From an uncultured Flammeovirgaceae bacterium (GTDB lineage Bacteria; Bacteroidota; Bacteroidia; Cytophagales; Cyclobacteriaceae), in contig CAMPJM010000147.1 of NCBI GenBank assembly GCA_946886805.1, positions 1-8,722 on the forward strand: DNA of 8,722 nt, written 5' to 3'. A program made the translations under genes and the position numbers. Of the stretch, positions 5,695-8,722 are shown in pieces (the stretch's first letter is position 1; every line of letters begins with the position of its first letter). The notes beneath the pieces are model-generated. The model did no database searches, was not told where the DNA came from, and saw only the letters and a list, made by a program, of their open reading frames with translations.

Positions 5695-8334
5695 ATGGAT
5701 TGGCTTAAATATAAAGTGAAGATAAAACCTTACCATCTTGCCATTTTTTTTTCGTTTGTGTTTTTTGCAATCACAGTTATAATAGCTTCAGAATCTTACC
5801 ACAATCTAAAAGCCCGTAATGCAACTCTTTTTGACCTTAGAGTAGAGGAAGCCAGGAAAGCGATAGAAAAAAGGATTGTTGACTATATCCAGATCTTGAA
5901 AGGCGTTCAGGGCTTGGTTAATGAGAGTGATACCGTTTTTAGGTATGAGTTTAAAGAATATGTGGAGAACCTGGAAGTTGAAAAAAATTATCCCGGAATA
6001 CTTGGAATAGGCTATTCGATTTTTATTTCGGCAGAAAATAAAGAATCGTTTGAAAGTAAGATTAAAGAAGATGCCCTAGCGAATTTTCAGATATGGCCAG
6101 AGGAAAAACGGCCATTGTATACCTCAATAGTATATATAGAGCCCTTGAATAAGAGAAACCAAAAAGCTATTGGTTATAATATGTATTCTGATTCGGTCAG
6201 AAGAAAAGCAATGGACAAAGCCAGGGATACCGGAAATGCTGTTTTATCTGGCAGCCTTATTTTAGTGCAGGAGTATACCTCCAATATTCAAAAAGGCTTT
6301 AATATGTACCTCCCGGTATATAAAAGTGCTAAAGTCCCCCCCACATTGGAAGAGCGAAGAAAAAAAATTAAAGGATTTGTATATAGCCCATTCAGGGTCA
6401 ATGATTTGATGAATGGTATACTCCAATCTGACTTTGACGATCTTAATATTCTTATTTTTGATCATAACGAAAAAAGAACAGATACGCTTTACGCCACAGA
6501 ACTTAAAAGGAATAGTGGGTTGGGTTTGAAAAAGAATGTAGAATTAAAACAAGCCGGACATGAATGGGGGTTGCAATTTGTAGCAGCTGCGGGATTCGGG
6601 TATGACAGAGACTTTCCCTATTTTATTTTTGGCGGTGGCTTGACCATCAGCATCCTGATTTTTATTATACTTATGTCTTTTGGCTATATTCAGGAATCAA
6701 CTCACTTAAAACAGGTCATCACTGACAATGCTACGGCTGGCTTAATTATATTAAATAAAAAAGGGCAGTGTACATTTATGAACCCAAGTGCTGAGAGTTT
6801 GACCGGATATAATCTTGCAGAGATGGAAAATAAGCATGTGATGACCTTTTTTAGAAAAGGAACCATTGCGACAGAAAAAAGATACAAGAACGACCGGTTA
6901 CTTCAACTTCTCTTAGATCCTAGCGAGATCAAGAATTTTGAAACTCTCCTTTACAGAAAGTCAGGCAAAATGATGCATGTGAGCATTAGTTCGAAAATGA
7001 TTCAACAGCATTCCAAATCTGATTCTATTCTAATCGAAATAAGAAATATTAACTTGGAAAAGAAATCTGAACGGGCACTTAAAGAAAGAAACAATTACCT
7101 TCAAACATTAAACAAAATTGGGAAGAACCTTTCGGGTGAACTGGAGCTTAAAAAACTTTTGCAAATAATTACTGATTCATGTACTTCTTTAACAAAAGCC
7201 GAATTTGGTGCTTTCTTCTACAATAAGACCAATGATGAGAACAAATCATTGATGCTGTTTACTATATCTGGTGTCGATCCCAAACATTTTGAAAATTTTC
7301 CTGCCCCTAGAGACACCAAAATTTTTGGGCCCACTTTTCATGGAGAAAGAATTATAAGGTCTCACGACATTACCAAAGACCCAAATTACGGTAAAAATGA
7401 ACCTTATTTTGGCATACCCGCGGGCCATTTACCTGTTAAAAGCTATTTGGCAGTGCCGGTGATTTCCAGAACGGGGGTAGTTATTGGAAGCCTGATCTTT
7501 GGTCATGGTAAACCTGGAATCTTTAATCAGAAGATCGAAGAAATAATCATTGGAATTGCCGCACAGGCTGCCATTGCTATAGATAATTCTCAACTTTTTG
7601 AAGATATAACCAACAAAAACAGGGAACTGATAAAAATCAATAACGACCTTGATAATTTCGTATACACGGCATCTCACGACTTGAAAGCGCCTGTATTAAA
7701 TATTGAAGGTTTGGTTTATGCCCTTACCAAGGCACTTCATGGAAATAATCGTACCAAGGTGGATATGATGATGGAGATGATAAAAAAATCTATCCTCAAA
7801 TTTAAAGACACTATTCAGGCACTCACCGAAGTAGCCAGAGCAAATAAAAATGTAGATGAGGACCTGGAATTAGTCAATATCAGGGAATTACTTGACGATA
7901 TCAAATTTAGCATTAAAGATATAATAGAATCCTCAAATGCAGATATTAAGGAATTTCTGGAAAATGAAGAAATTTACTTTTCAAAATCCAACCTTAGAAG
8001 TATTCTCATCAATTTGATTACAAATTCAATTAAATACAGGTCATCCTTGAGGGATCCGCTCATAGAAATTCACTTTAGAAAGGAGAATGAAAACCATGTG
8101 CTTATAGTCAGGGACAACGGGCTGGGTATACCTAAAGAACATTATCATAAGATTTTTCTGATGTTCAAAAGAGTTCATTCTCATGCAGAAGGTACGGGCA
8201 TAGGATTATACCTGGTGAAGCGGATTGTTGAAAATGAAGGTGGAACCGTTAGTCTTGAAAGCGAAATAGGAGAGGGTACAACATTTTCAATTGTACTGCC
8301 GGAAAAATCTCAGAAGGAAAAATTGGTTGTTTAG
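5695..8334 (+). CDS. CHASE-PAS-GAF membrane sensor histidine kinase
   Basis: An 879-residue inner-membrane sensor kinase. A first membrane segment (about 14-32) and a second (about 308-330) flank a periplasmic CHASE domain. Its core is around 70-240, with the characteristic WPEEKRPLYTSIVYIEP (134-150) and IGYNMYSDSVRRKAMDKARDTG (159-180) segments. In the cytoplasm follow a PAS domain (about 335-455), a short coiled linker, a GAF domain (about 480-635, ending IGIAAQAAIAIDNSQLF), HisKA with phospho-acceptor His661 in ASHDLKAP, and the ATPase domain. The N box centres on Asn777 (NLITNSIKY), G1 is DNGLGI (807-812), F-box phenylalanines are 821 and 824, and the G2 motif GTGIGLYLVK starts at 833. 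All catalytic motifs are intact, so it should autophosphorylate. CHASE domains sense small extracellular ligands (cytokinins, peptides), but the ligand here is unknown. There is no receiver domain and no partner regulator in view. An ATG at 5683 meets a stop after one codon, which supports the start at 5695. No Shine-Dalgarno sequence is present. Confidence 0.95.
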   Translation: MDWLKYKVKIKPYHLAIFFSFVFFAITVIIASESYHNLKARNATLFDLRVEEARKAIEKRIVDYIQILKGVQGLVNESDTVFRYEFKEYVENLEVEKNYPGILGIGYSIFISAENKESFESKIKEDALANFQIWPEEKRPLYTSIVYIEPLNKRNQKAIGYNMYSDSVRRKAMDKARDTGNAVLSGSLILVQEYTSNIQKGFNMYLPVYKSAKVPPTLEERRKKIKGFVYSPFRVNDLMNGILQSDFDDLNILIFDHNEKRTDTLYATELKRNSGLGLKKNVELKQAGHEWGLQFVAAAGFGYDRDFPYFIFGGGLTISILIFIILMSFGYIQESTHLKQVITDNATAGLIILNKKGQCTFMNPSAESLTGYNLAEMENKHVMTFFRKGTIATEKRYKNDRLLQLLLDPSEIKNFETLLYRKSGKMMHVSISSKMIQQHSKSDSILIEIRNINLEKKSERALKERNNYLQTLNKIGKNLSGELELKKLLQIITDSCTSLTKAEFGAFFYNKTNDENKSLMLFTISGVDPKHFENFPAPRDTKIFGPTFHGERIIRSHDITKDPNYGKNEPYFGIPAGHLPVKSYLAVPVISRTGVVIGSLIFGHGKPGIFNQKIEEIIIGIAAQAAIAIDNSQLFEDITNKNRELIKINNDLDNFVYTASHDLKAPVLNIEGLVYALTKALHGNNRTKVDMMMEMIKKSILKFKDTIQALTEVARANKNVDEDLELVNIRELLDDIKFSIKDIIESSNADIKEFLENEEIYFSKSNLRSILINLITNSIKYRSSLRDPLIEIHFRKENENHVLIVRDNGLGIPKEHYHKIFLMFKRVHSHAEGTGIGLYLVKRIVENEGGTVSLESEIGEGTTFSIVLPEKSQKEKLVV

Positions 8335-8353
8335 TTTTAATCGTGTTTGTGCC

Positions 8354-8436
8354 TATCCGTCCGACCGCTCATTTCCGAAATTGCCAGAATAATTAAAATA
8401 TACTTCTTCTTCAATAATACAGCGGTCGGACGGGTA
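8354..8436. repeat. 16-bp imperfect inverted repeat just downstream of the kinase
   Basis: TATCCGTCCGACCGCT (8354-8369) and its inverted partner (8421-8436) match at 15 of 16 positions; the one mismatch would be a G-U pair in RNA. They enclose a 51-nt AT-rich centre. The arms are much richer in G and C than the surroundings. No T run follows, so this is not a standard terminator, although a transcript would form a stable long stem. The right arm overlaps the first base pairs of the 66-bp direct repeat that follows. Confidence 0.6.
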
Positions 8437-8500
8437 CTAATGATCGGAGCCGTGTTTCGTTTAATTCAGAACATCTTTGGTAAAGCTTCCAGCCAGCCGA
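8435..8500 (+). repeat. direct repeat, copy 1
   Basis: This 66-nt segment, starting TACTAATGATCGGAGCCG, recurs at 8656-8722 with one substitution (T8444/C8665) and one inserted G near 8667-8669; the rest is identical. The copies start 221 bp apart. The identity is far above background for non-coding DNA, so recent duplication or an active repeat family is likely. The remainder of the unit (8501-8655) has only a single copy in the window. Confidence 0.85.
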
Positions 8501-8515
8501 GAAAGCTTTACCAAA
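8476..8515. repeat. 13-bp perfect hairpin overlapping direct repeat copy 1
   Basis: TTTGGTAAAGCTT (8476-8488) pairs perfectly with AAGCTTTACCAAA (8503-8515) across a 14-nt loop that contains CCAGCCAGCC. The left arm is inside the direct repeat and the right arm just after it. There is no T run. In copy 2 the left arm is present at 8698-8710; its right arm would fall just past the window edge. Confidence 0.65.
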
Positions 8516-8569
8516 CCTTCTCCATTTATTCCACAATGTCTATGAAATAACTATCAGCAACGCTTAATC

Positions 8570-8586
8570 AAACCTTGGTGAGGTTT
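8570..8586. repeat. small hairpin in the repeat spacer
   Basis: AAACCT (8570-8575) and AGGTTT (8581-8586) form a 6-bp perfect stem with a 5-nt loop. The CAAACCTT at its left side (8569-8576) also occurs at 8512-8519, so it may share origin with the hairpin to its left. No function is suggested. Confidence 0.35.
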
Positions 8587-8655
8587 AGCAAAGCATGACC
8601 CATTGTTATTCACCCGCCAGAATTTTGCAAAAATAGGATTTGTTGCTATTTTATT

Positions 8656-8722
8656 TACTAATGACCGGGAGCCGTGTTTCGTTTAATTCAGAACATCTTT
8701 GGTAAAGCTTCCAGCCAGCCGA
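8656..8722 (+). repeat. direct repeat, copy 2 (runs to the window edge)
   Basis: A 67-nt second copy of 8435-8500, beginning TACTAATGACCGGGAGCCG and ending at the last base of the window, so its right border is unknown. The sequence before it (AATAGGATTTGTTGCTATTT) is unlike that before copy 1, which places the shared left boundary close to TACTAATGA. Whether this is the second unit of a tandem array or one of two dispersed copies cannot be told here. Confidence 0.85.

Noticed and set aside
5695..8334. Possibility that the kinase is a phytochrome-like photoreceptor because of its PAS-GAF order.
   Set aside because: The GAF domain lacks a recognisable chromophore-binding cysteine motif and no PHY domain is present; the CHASE domain points to extracellular ligand sensing.
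8347..8550. A 67-codon frame downstream of the kinase.
   Set aside because: It crosses the inverted repeat, the direct repeat and the 13-bp hairpin, so it is better explained as a by-product of repeat DNA.

Overview
The window looks like chromosomal DNA from a member of the Bacteroidota, most likely a free-living Cytophagales-type bacterium. The evidence is AT-rich sequence, start codons without Shine-Dalgarno sequences, candidate promoters of the TAnnTTTG type, and protein families typical of that group. This placement is an inference from style, not from a marker gene.

Layout, left to right. (1) 1-344: a rho-independent terminator of a gene lying off the left edge, then about 290 nt of leader with small hairpins and no recognised RNA. 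(2) 345-1493 (+): a PLP-dependent trans-sulfuration enzyme of the cystathionine gamma-synthase/beta-lyase family. (3) 1494-1838: a convergent intergenic region packed with hairpins, comprising an inverted pair of related REP-like units (1553-1583 and 1672-1703) and a second hairpin/direct-repeat cluster (1728-1816). (4) 1839-2810 (-): an aldo/keto reductase with an intact catalytic tetrad. (5) 2878-2910: a terminator for the next gene. (6) 2931-5198 (-): a secreted glycoside hydrolase family 3 beta-glucosidase/exoglucanase. (7) 5199-5694: a divergent intergenic region with a candidate GH3 promoter and a palindrome at its predicted transcription start. (8) 5695-8334 (+): a membrane sensor histidine kinase with CHASE, PAS, GAF, HisKA and HATPase modules. 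(9) 8335-8722: non-coding repeats, namely a long imperfect inverted repeat, then two copies of a 66-67 bp direct repeat about 221 bp apart. The second copy runs into the right edge.

The four complete genes look like ordinary housekeeping, metabolic and sensory genes. They do not form an obvious operon or a single pathway. The GH3 enzyme would release glucose from beta-glucans in the periplasm. The aldo/keto reductase lies downstream on the same strand, but a terminator separates the two. The kinase is an orphan with no receiver domain and no response regulator in view. I see no mobile-element gene, CRISPR array, tRNA, rRNA or defence/toxin gene, and no convincing new multi-gene system. The parts most worth a second look are the non-coding repeats at 1553-1816 and 8354-8722 and the palindrome at 5239-5254.
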